Below, piece after piece: positions 35,144 to 43,300 of a stretch of DNA of 64,000 nt. This DNA comes from G963675935 sp963675935. GTDB taxonomy: Bacteria > Planctomycetota > Planctomycetia > Pirellulales > Thermoguttaceae. Positions within the stretch are counted from its first letter, which is position 1. Every line of letters starts with the position of its first letter. The DNA is taken from the NCBI GenBank assembly GCA_963675935.2, contig OY780964.2, positions 744,001-808,000 on the forward strand, given 5' to 3'. A model generated the notes under the pieces. That model saw only the letters and a program-made list of their open reading frames with translations, had not been told where the DNA came from and did not search any database. Position numbers and translations under genes: made by a program.

Positions 35144-36406
35144 ATGTTGCGATTTGCCGAATATTCGCGTTGTTGGTCGTCCCTCGTGCTGATTGCCGCC
35201 ATGCTCGGCGCGGCCCAAGGCGAAGAACTGAAAGGAAAACCTATGTCGTACGGAAAAACGCTGGAGTTTCTAAACAGACACACAAAGGTTGTCGAGCTTA
35301 CCAATGAGGACGGCAGCGCCCGAGTGGCCGTCGCCCCGGCGTGGCAAGGTCGCGTGATGACCTCGACTTGCGGCGGCCTCGAAGGGGCAAGTTTCGGATT
35401 CGTCAACCGCGATTTCATCGAGGCCGGCAAGCTCAACGCTCAATTCAATAACTACGGCGCCGAGGAGCGGATGTGGCTCTGTCCCGAGGGCGGGCAGTTC
35501 AGCCTTTGGTTCAAGCCCGGCGAGAAGCAAGAGCTGAAAAATTGGCACACGCCGCCGGCGCTGAACGAGGGCGAATGGAAGGCTTCCTCTGGCGAGAAGG
35601 GCGCGATCGACATGGAGGCGAATCTGAAGTTTGCAAATGCATCGGCCACCGAATTCAATCTCCAAGTTCGGCGCAGAGTCTGTTTGCTTTCGGCTGACGA
35701 TATTGAAAAAATGTTCGGCGAGTCGGCCGCCAAGCTTGTCGCCAAGTCCGGCGTCAAAATGGTCGCCTACGGGACCGCGAATCACGTCACCAACCGCGGC
35801 CCTGCTTTCTCAAAAGAGAAGGGCCTCGTCTCGATCTGGATTTTGGGCATGATGAACTCGTCGCCCAAGGCCGTGATTCTCGTGCCTTACAAGCAAGGAC
35901 CGGAATCGGAGTATGGCCCGGCGGTCAAATCCGATTATTTCGGCGCGGTGCCGGCCGATCGCTTGAAGGTAACGCCCGAGGCCGTGCTGTTCCGCGCCGA
36001 CGCCAAGTTCCGCTCGAAGATCGGCACGTCGCAGCAGCGTGCCCGCAATGTTTTAGGCTCGATCGACTTCGAGGCCGGCGTGTTGACGCTGGTCCACTTC
36101 ACCATGCCCGACGATCCGGCGAAGTGCGACTACATCAACAACATGTGGCAAGTGCCGCAGGCCCATCCGTTCACCGGCGATGTGGCCAACGCCTACAACG
36201 ATGGCCCGAACGACCTCGGCAGCCAGCTTGGCGCGTTTTACGAGATCGAGTCGGTCTCGCCCGCCAAGATGTTGAAGACCGGCGAGACGCTTGTGCATCG
36301 CCATTCCACGATCCACATCCAGGCCGACGCCGCGACGCTCAAGGCGTTGGCGAAGGAGACGCTGGGCGTCGATCTCGACGCCGTTCGCAAGGCCATGTTG
36401 CCGTAA
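35144..36406 (+). CDS. Secreted protein, DUF6786-like
   Basis: 420 residues from ATG 35144, with GGAG upstream. CWSSLVLIAAMLGAAQGEEL is a signal peptide. Blocks VAVAPAWQGRVMTSTCGG, GFVNRDFIEAGKLN, GAEERMWLCPEGGQFSLWF, HPFTGDVANAYNDGP and LGAFYEIESVSPAKML recall the DUF6786 family (from memory), which looks like a galactose-mutarotase-type beta-sandwich. The function is unknown; a carbohydrate-related role is a guess. Confidence 0.7.
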   Translation: MLRFAEYSRCWSSLVLIAAMLGAAQGEELKGKPMSYGKTLEFLNRHTKVVELTNEDGSARVAVAPAWQGRVMTSTCGGLEGASFGFVNRDFIEAGKLNAQFNNYGAEERMWLCPEGGQFSLWFKPGEKQELKNWHTPPALNEGEWKASSGEKGAIDMEANLKFANASATEFNLQVRRRVCLLSADDIEKMFGESAAKLVAKSGVKMVAYGTANHVTNRGPAFSKEKGLVSIWILGMMNSSPKAVILVPYKQGPESEYGPAVKSDYFGAVPADRLKVTPEAVLFRADAKFRSKIGTSQQRARNVLGSIDFEAGVLTLVHFTMPDDPAKCDYINNMWQVPQAHPFTGDVANAYNDGPNDLGSQLGAFYEIESVSPAKMLKTGETLVHRHSTIHIQADAATLKALAKETLGVDLDAVRKAMLP

Positions 36407-36420
36407 CCGTTTCCCCATTC

Positions 36421-36494
36421 TGTAGGAGGCGACTCCCGTCGCCGATAGCCGACGTGAAATCACCGAAATTCGGCGATGGGAGTCGCCTCCTACA
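36421..36494. repeat. Inverted repeat TGTAGGAGGCGACTCCC
   Basis: TGTAGGAGGCGACTCCCGTC and its complement flank a 30-base spacer. It lies 14 bases after the preceding stop and 21 before the M48 start. Only one copy is in the window. Confidence 0.8.
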
Positions 36495-36515
36495 AGATTG
36501 TTGCGGAGAATGCCC

Positions 36516-37799
36516 TTGTCGAATCAAGAATGCCCCATTTCCGAACCGCCCGCCGACATGACCGGCGGCGAACTTGCCGAGGCGAAGCGCTACGGCCGGC
36601 TCGACTTGGCATGCTCGCTGGCCGACAAGTTCATCGACGTGGCCTTCCTCGCCGTCGCGGCGTTCGTGTTGGCCCGGCCGCTCGACGCTTGGCTGCAAAC
36701 CGTCCCGCTTACGGCCGGCAACTGGTCGCTGCGGCTCGTCGCCCTGTTGCTCATCGTCATGGCCCTGCACGTCGCCGTTTCGTTCCCGCTGTCGTTCTAC
36801 TCGGGCCATCGGCTCGAACATCGGTTCAAGCTGAGCACGCAGACGTTCGGCCGCTGGCTTTGGCGATACGCCAAGCGAAACTTGCTGGCCGTCGCTTTTT
36901 CGTCGGTCATGTTTTTGGCGTTGTACTGGTTGATTTGGACCACGGGCCGTTTCTGGTGGATGGCGGCCGCGGCGGTGTTTTTCGTCGTCACCATCGTGCT
37001 GGGCCGGCTCGCGCCCGTGCTGATTTTACCGCTATTCTACCACATCGAAAAACTCGACGTTCCCGAACTGGCCGACCGCATCGCGCGCCGCGCCCAGGGC
37101 ACCGGGCTATCGATCGAGGGCGTCTATCGCATGGACATGAGCGACGAGACAGTGAAGGCCAACGCCATGCTCGCCGGCCTCGGCTCGACGCGCCGCGTCC
37201 TGCTGGGCGATACCCTGCTGGCCGGCTTCTCGCCCGACGAAATCGAAGTCGTCTTCGCCCACGAAATCGGCCACCACGTTTTCCGCCACATCCGCAAGAT
37301 CATGCTGGCCGGCTTGCTTTGCAGCACGCTGGGCTTTTGGATTTGCGACCGGCTGTTGGTGGTCTGGGCTGACGGCCCGGGGACTGGTCCATTTTTCGGC
37401 GAGAAAACGCAATTTCCCGAAAAACCGTTGACCGAAAACATGGACCTGTCCCCTTCACGGCAAACCCCTTCACGCCAGACGGTCGATTACGCCCACATGC
37501 CGGTCGCCACGCTGCCGCTGGTGATGTTCATCCTGACGCTGTTCGCCCTGATGCTCGAACCGCTGCAAAACGCGATGAGCCGGCGATTCGAGCGGCAGGC
37601 CGATCGTTACGCCCTGGACAGCACCGGCCTCAACGACGCCTACCTATCGGCGTTTCGCAAGTTGGCCCGGTTGAACAAGGACGACCCCAATCCGCATTGG
37701 CTCGACGTGCTGCTGTTCCACAGCCATCCGCCCGTGGCCGAGCGATTGGCAATGGCGGAGAAGAGAGAAGAGAAAAAAGGAAATCCTAGCGAGGCATAG
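36516..37799 (+). CDS. M48-family membrane metalloprotease (Ste24/HtpX-like)
   Basis: I place the start at TTG 36516, six bases after GGAGA; ATG 36510 is too close to that site. The 427-residue product has several membrane helices before VFAHEIGHHVFRHI, the zinc-binding HExxH, and a later Glu-containing ligand region SRRFERQADRYALDSTG. The layout matches CAAX-prenyl protease/Ste24-like M48 enzymes. The loop after FWICDRLLVVWADG holds about 30 extra residues (GPGTGPFFGEKTQFPEKPLT and following) encoded by a palindromic element (37379-37453). It probably degrades membrane or misfolded proteins. Confidence 0.87.
   Translation: MSNQECPISEPPADMTGGELAEAKRYGRLDLACSLADKFIDVAFLAVAAFVLARPLDAWLQTVPLTAGNWSLRLVALLLIVMALHVAVSFPLSFYSGHRLEHRFKLSTQTFGRWLWRYAKRNLLAVAFSSVMFLALYWLIWTTGRFWWMAAAAVFFVVTIVLGRLAPVLILPLFYHIEKLDVPELADRIARRAQGTGLSIEGVYRMDMSDETVKANAMLAGLGSTRRVLLGDTLLAGFSPDEIEVVFAHEIGHHVFRHIRKIMLAGLLCSTLGFWICDRLLVVWADGPGTGPFFGEKTQFPEKPLTENMDLSPSRQTPSRQTVDYAHMPVATLPLVMFILTLFALMLEPLQNAMSRRFERQADRYALDSTGLNDAYLSAFRKLARLNKDDPNPHWLDVLLFHSHPPVAERLAMAEKREEKKGNPSEA
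37379..37453. repeat. Palindromic repeat inside the M48 protease gene
   Basis: GGGGACTGGTCCATTTTT and AAAACATGGACCTGTCCCC are imperfect inverted arms about 38 bases apart. The GGGGAC/GTCCCC ends match the element inside gatB. The frame is kept open. Confidence 0.82.
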
Positions 37800-37812
37800 C
37801 CGCAAAGAAATT

Positions 37813-37905
37813 CGGTTTTAGGTCTTTGGTCTTGGGTCTTTGGTCTTTGGTCTTCGTCCCAAGCCCCAAGTCCCAAGCCCCAAGTCCCAAGTCCCAAGTC
37901 CCAAA
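37813..37905. repeat. Tandem GTCTTTG and CCAAGTC heptamer runs
   Basis: Several GGTCTTTG-like units are followed by CCCAAGTC/CCCAAGC units, forming a weak overall palindrome after the M48 gene. A shorter version lies at about 54255-54312. Confidence 0.75.
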
Positions 37906-37910
37906 AAGCT

Positions 37911-38975
37911 CTATCTTCCGACTTCCCCCTTCCGCCTTCCCCCTTCCTTCTCCCCTCTCTTCCACTCGACCAGCTCGCGGATGATGTCGTCCAATCCATA
38001 CCGGGCTTCCAGGCCCGTCAGCGCGTGCAGCTTCGTCAGATCGGGCACGCGGCGCCGACAGTCCTCGAAATCGTCGCCATACGCCTCGGCATAGCTCTGA
38101 AACTCGATCTTCAGCGGCCCTTGTGTCCCTTCCGCCTTCCGCCTTCCGCCTTCCGCTTTATTTTTCCCTTCCACTTCCGCGGCCACACGCCGGGCAAGCT
38201 CCAAAATGCTCACCGGCCGGTCGCTGCCGACGTTGCACACATTGCCCACCGCTGCCGGCGCGGCCACGAGCGCCAAAATCATCCGAACCACGTCCGACAC
38301 GTGGGCGAAGCATCGCTCCTGGTGCCCGTCGTCGTGAACAATCAGCGGGCCGCCGACCAACGCGGCATCGACCAGCCGGGGCAACACCATGCCATAGGCG
38401 CCCGTCTGACGCGGCCCGACCACGTTGAACAGCCGGGCGACGACCACCGGCAGCCGCCGCTCGCGCCAGTAGGCCAGGGCGAGGAATTCATCGATCGCCT
38501 TCGACGCCCCGTAGGACCATCGCGGCCGCGTGGTCGCGCCCAGGACGATGTCGTCCTCTTCGTTCCAGCGGTCTTTGGGGTTCTTGCCATAAACCTCGCT
38601 GGTGCTGGCGATGAAGAATTTCACGTTCTCGCCCGCTTCGATCCGCTCGCCGAGACTCCGCAGCAGCAGTTCGGTGGTGTAGATGTTTGTTTCGATGGTT
38701 TGGATCGGATGCTGGGCGATCAGCCGCACGCCGACGGCCGCGGCCAGATGATACACCTCATCGACGCCGACGACCATTCGCCGCACGAGCTCCTCGTAGG
38801 CCACGGTGCCTTTGGTGTAACTTAGGCGCGGGTGGTTCCGCACGGCGGCGAGGTTTTCGACGCAGCCGGTCGATTCGTCATCGACGACCGAGACGCGATC
38901 GCCCCGGGCCAAAAGCGCCTCGACCAGATGACTCCCGATAAAGCCCGCGCCGCCGGTGACCAGACAATGTCGCAT
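37911..38975 (-). CDS. NAD-dependent sugar-nucleotide epimerase/dehydratase
   Basis: 354 residues, extended short-chain dehydrogenase. HCLVTGGAGFIGSHLVEALL is the GxxGxxG NAD site; VYHLAAAVGVRLI and FFIASTSEVYGKNP carry the Ser/Thr; SYGASKAIDEFLALAY is the catalytic YxxxK; ARLFNVVGPRQTGAYGMVLP follows. It resembles UDP-glucuronate decarboxylase or UDP-glucose epimerase relatives used for surface polysaccharide precursors. Near the C-terminus a purine-rich stretch (EGKNKAEGGRRKAEGTQG) is encoded by a heptamer microsatellite, and the last residues (KRGEKEGGRRKGEVGR) are also low complexity, so repeat expansion has altered this end. Confidence 0.88.
   Translation of the reverse strand: MRHCLVTGGAGFIGSHLVEALLARGDRVSVVDDESTGCVENLAAVRNHPRLSYTKGTVAYEELVRRMVVGVDEVYHLAAAVGVRLIAQHPIQTIETNIYTTELLLRSLGERIEAGENVKFFIASTSEVYGKNPKDRWNEEDDIVLGATTRPRWSYGASKAIDEFLALAYWRERRLPVVVARLFNVVGPRQTGAYGMVLPRLVDAALVGGPLIVHDDGHQERCFAHVSDVVRMILALVAAPAAVGNVCNVGSDRPVSILELARRVAAEVEGKNKAEGGRRKAEGTQGPLKIEFQSYAEAYGDDFEDCRRRVPDLTKLHALTGLEARYGLDDIIRELVEWKRGEKEGGRRKGEVGR
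38128..38156. repeat. CCTTCCG heptamer microsatellite within the epimerase gene
   Basis: Four tandem copies of the 7-base unit CCTTCCG (GGAAGGC on the other strand). The same unit is repeated four times at 47921-47950 in the gspH-like gene and partly in the gspG-like gene. Confidence 0.85.
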
Positions 38976-38980
38976 GATGA

Positions 38981-39060
38981 AGTGGTTAGTGGCTAGTGAT
39001 CTGACGAAATGGACACATGCTACATCCTACCTCCTCTAAACTCTGGCCACTAGCCACTAT
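38981..39060. repeat. Inverted repeat AGTGGCTAGTG
   Basis: AGTGGTTAGTGGCTAGTG and GGCCACTAGCCACTAT are inverted arms upstream of the epimerase start. A related GTGGCTAGTGGCTGGTG lies at 58078-58094. Confidence 0.7.
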
Positions 39061-39188
39061 TCGATTTGATGGCAACGAGTCGAATCGCCACAAGCGAGCA
39101 TTCTCCGCCAGATGAGGGATACCCTTCGGGTGTATGCAAACTGCCATAAAAACCCCTCTGTAGGTGTGGCAATAAAACGGCCATATTA

Positions 39189-39218
39189 TTGACATCTATC
39201 AGCTACACCTGATATACT
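39189..39218 (+). promoter_or_regulatory. Near-consensus sigma-70 promoter of the PEP-CTERM gene
   Basis: TTGACA (39189-39194), an 18-base spacer and TATACT (39213-39218). The predicted start leaves a leader of about 60 bases before the ATG at 39288. It is the best promoter sequence in the window. Confidence 0.75.
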
Positions 39219-39287
39219 TGCGGGCCGTATTGATTGTATTGATTGTGCTGGCAAAGGCTCATCTCTATTCTTTGAAGGAGGCTGCAA

Positions 39288-40022
39288 ATGTCGATTTTCC
39301 GCTGTTGCGCAAGTTTAGCCGTGTTGTCGCTCCTGCTGGTCGGCGTCGTTCAGGCAGAATCGCTGACCATTGAGGCAAAGGACATGGGTTATTATTCCAA
39401 GACCACGATGCCCACGATGACCACTGTCTCTCATGTCCCCGACAACCAATACTATATCGCTGGAAAACTTTGGGAGGAAAGCAGTGGAGTTTCATACACG
39501 GTCGAATACCGCAATTTTTTCGTTTTTGATTTGTCGTCAGTTGCCGACGCAACCATCACCAGCGCAAAGCTGTCGCTGAACACGCTCTGGACCAGTGAAG
39601 GAACCGAAACCTTCGAGTTGTATAACGTCAGCACCTCGGTATCCGAATTGACAACTCCCCCATCCGATTCTGATGCTCGCAATGTGATCTTCAACGACTT
39701 GGCCGAGGGCACGGTGTATGCCACCGAAAGCAGATTGTTCGGATCCGGCGATGACATTAAAATCACATTGAACGGCGACTTTCGGGTCGCAGCCGGCTCG
39801 GCGAACGGTTTGTTTGCGATTGGCGGCGCTCTGACAACGCTCTCGGACTCGACGAACAATCAGTTTGTGTTTGACGCACGCGATTTGCCACTGCCCACTC
39901 CGACGTTGACCGTGGAATTTGTGAAATCCGTCCCGGAGCCGGGAACTTTCGTGCTGCTCTTGGTGGGCGCGGCGGCGACGCTGGCCTTCTCCCGCAAACG
40001 CCTTTGGCGGCGCCCTCGGTAA
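39288..40022 (+). CDS. PEP-CTERM sorted surface protein
   Basis: 244 residues, with AGGAGG before the ATG. LAVLSLLLVGVVQAESLTIE is a signal peptide with cleavage near VQA-ES. The body is beta-rich and resembles a discoidin/carbohydrate-type sandwich (FFVFDLSSVADATITSAKLS, TFELYNVSTSVSELTTP). The C-terminus is a full PEP-CTERM tripartite signal: VPEPGTFVLL, a hydrophobic span VGAAATLAFS and basic RKRLWRRPR. Such proteins are cleaved by exosortase and delivered to the surface, often with exopolysaccharide. No exosortase gene is in the window. Confidence 0.92.
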   Translation: MSIFRCCASLAVLSLLLVGVVQAESLTIEAKDMGYYSKTTMPTMTTVSHVPDNQYYIAGKLWEESSGVSYTVEYRNFFVFDLSSVADATITSAKLSLNTLWTSEGTETFELYNVSTSVSELTTPPSDSDARNVIFNDLAEGTVYATESRLFGSGDDIKITLNGDFRVAAGSANGLFAIGGALTTLSDSTNNQFVFDARDLPLPTPTLTVEFVKSVPEPGTFVLLLVGAAATLAFSRKRLWRRPR

Positions 40023-40092
40023 AAGATCGTCCGTCTTTCCTCGCGAAACGGAACCGCGTTTTTATCCCGAGCGAAACGGAAACCGCTTTTTT

Positions 40093-40304
40093 TATCCCGA
40101 AGGGATTTCGTAGGACAGCCCAGGGTTGCCGCTTCGAGCGGCTACCCTGGGAAAACGGTCAAGTCCCACCCCTTTAACCCTGAAAGGTTTGCGTTGATCG
40201 GGATGCCCCCGCCCGACGAATCTCCCCGTTGGGGTATTGTTGTGTACTCTCACTTGAAACCCAGGGTAGCCGCTCGAAGCGGCAACCCTGGGCTATCCCA
40301 TCCC
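40093..40304. repeat. Composite palindrome D1
   Basis: Outer arms CCCAGGGTTGCCGCTTCGAG / CTCGAAGCGGCAACCCTGGG about 110 bases apart, each with its own hairpin (GCCGCTTCGAGCGGC), bordered by ATCCCGAAGGGAT. D2 (48197-48499) repeats the plan. It fills the gap after the PEP-CTERM gene. Confidence 0.85.
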
Positions 40305-40397
40305 AAGCTCTTCGGCTTTTTTATTCTGGTTCGCGTATCGACAAACCCTTCGGGCTGTTTTCCGTGTATTTCGTGTCTTTCGTGGTTTGCTGTAGTC

Positions 40398-43300
40398 CTA
40401 TTCGATGAACCGATTGACGAGGATCGCCTTTTCGACGTTCAGGTCTTGCCCGCGTTGGAATCCGACGGGAATGGTTCGATCGAAGATATAGAAGGCCCGA
40501 TGCCGTTCGATTTCGCCGGTGTCGATGCCCAACTCGCGGCCGAGTTTATAGCCGTCGGGATAGGTGGAGTTTGTTACTCCCGCCGGCGTGACTTCAAAAT
40601 ATCCGACGGTGATCCAGACGGCGTAAACGTTCGACCGCGTGGTGACGAGGTTTCCCAATCGCGTGATGCCCTGGTAGCGGAAGTAGGGATTGCGGTTGGG
40701 ATCGTTACACGCATTGGGCGTTGCGGGGATAGGCGATTGGAACAACGGCGTTTCAGCCGTCAGTCCTTCTCGCAACAACGTGCAATTAATTTCCTTCGCG
40801 GGTTGCAAGACGCTGGGCGTCATGGTCCAGCCGCCGAACGAGCGGAACGGATTGCCGAATTCGGTCGGCCTGTCCGTGGCGGGCGCATCCAACACACCGG
40901 CGCCGGTGGCGGCGTCGCCGCGCCGGCTGGCAATAAATTTCGACCAATCGGCCTTCATATCCGGATACCCGGCCATGAGTCCCTTGAACACGTTTTCCTC
41001 GTAGATCGTATTCAGATTGATGCGTCCCGGCTCACGGTAGCTGGAAATCCGATTGAACGGCGGCAGATATGGTGAGACGGCCGATGTTGGATTTGCCCAG
41101 GTGCCGGTTCCGATGAACGGCGAAGGAACGCCGAGATATTCCAACATCCGATGGAACTGCGGCGAGTCGTTTGTGTCGGATTTGCCCGACTGGAAGAAGT
41201 TCATCAGATGCGGATAAGGCACTTTGGCATTAGCCAAACACAGTTCGCTGTCGAGTAGAGTGCCTGGGTCGTACGGAGCTACCGCGCCGTTCGTGGTGGC
41301 GTTCAGGATGCGGTAGTACAGATTGTACTTGGGATCAGTAGCGTTGGGCCCAGCGTTGCCAAGCAGTTTCGATGACCGAAGCACGGGCACGAGCATCAAC
41401 TCCAGGGGCGTGACATACGGCCGATTGTTCCACGTTAGCCATGGGAACGGTTGCGCGGGCAGGCCCTTTTCCGAAGTCGCGCTATCAACGACCGGCGCGC
41501 CGAACGCATGGTTCAGATAACCCAAGCTATGGTTGAGGCCATCGTCGAAGTGGTGCGCATTGATCGTTGTGTCAGTGCTGAGTTTAGGTGCATCGTTGGC
41601 GGCGACAAAAGTCTTGTCCGCCGGCTCTTCCTTCCAAATGTTGTTCTGACCGGCTTCTTGGTTGTTTTCGCCGCGCTGACGACTCTGGAAGTGCGTTGCA
41701 AGCGCGTTGTCTTTCTGATCCGGATCGTTCAAATCATCGCATACGCCGTTGAACGCCGTCACATCGACGGCCATCTGGTCGATCGTGCGATACGGGTTAT
41801 AGCCGTCGGTGGGAATGATGCCTCCGGCATCTAGGCCCTTGTACGGCTTAAGCGGATTGGCCAGCCGTTGCAGATAGATAATGCGGTATTTCGCCGTGGT
41901 TCCATTAACCTTGAAAATTTCGCCGCCGTCGGTCCGCTTGCCGTCAAATGGAACATCGTATGGCTTGGGGTACTTTCCGTCAGCATTGGGGATGTTGGGG
42001 TCAATAGCCGCTTCCATCGTGTCATAACCGCCGATCGGCTCTGAAACGCTCAGCCGGCGCGACGAGTCAATTCCCAAAACCTTAGGATAATTGGCGTTGG
42101 CTGTCGTTGGCTCCGCGGGATTGGGGGGACTGGCCATGTTGGTGTTCTTATGCACCGGAAAAGCCGTAGCGTTTGCCGCAGCGTCTGAAGTAAGGTCGAT
42201 GTGTCTGGTCGTAGTGGGATCCCCGGACGACTTTCCATTTTCAAAACCGATGTACGTGCGTTTTGATGTGCTGCTGTCGGCCGAGCCGATCACCCCATAG
42301 CCACAGGGCGGAATTACAGTCTTTGTGGGGGGTGTGCTTGGATAAAATCGTCCAGCGGCCTTGATCAACGTGGTCGGAATGGTCGCCATCGACGAATCAA
42401 CTAAGTATACCTCTCGCTCGATCGTCGGCTGCTTCGTCGCATCGGGATTGTCGGGGTCGAGTTGCTCTTCGTCGGCGTCGTCGTTGGGTATGGCTATGAC
42501 CAATCGCCACACGGGCGATTTCGTACCTGTTGTATTGGCCGATACCTTCGTCAACTCCACACCGCCATTGGCCGTATCATGAAAATCACCCGAACGCGGC
42601 TCCAACGGCGATTCCGGATTGTAAAGCTCGACGAACAGCGATCCCTGTGGGCGGTAGGATTGATCGAAACTGTGGTCCTTCAATGGGTCGATCTTATTGA
42701 GGACACTTGCGCCATCCTGCTCCTCATTTCCCGGCTCGGTTGCATCGACTTGCTCAAAAGCCGTATCTTCCGTCCCCCGACGGTGAAACGCCAGCGTTTC
42801 GGAAATCAGCAGTTCCGGTCGTTCGCAGCCCCAAACACGATACTTCGCAATTTTTCCCGGGTTCGGGTTCCAGCCATCGGAGATATCGCCGCTGACAAAA
42901 TCCGGGTCGTAATCGAACGGCGTCATGATCGAGTCGCGGTCCTTGAAATCGACCACATTGACCGCCCATTGGGCCAAAAACCGCGCCGTGTTGTCGGCGC
43001 CGTCCAGCTTCGCTTTGAGATAATCCAGATCGCACGTCAGACATGCCAACACGTACAAATATCGCGCCTCAAGTTGCCGAGCGGCAAGCGGCGTGGTGGT
43101 AGTCTCGGTGCCAGAACTTTTCTCTTTGTACTTGCCCGTTTCGCTATAACTGGGCGAAACCGCCGTGCCACCGCTGAGAGTTACTTTTTCCGTGCTTTCC
43201 GCCGGTTCCGATTCATCGATCACACCATTGCTATTGTCGTCTTGCCCGTTGCCGAACGGTCGATTGATGTTCATTTTCAAGCCGACCAACAGATCGGCGG

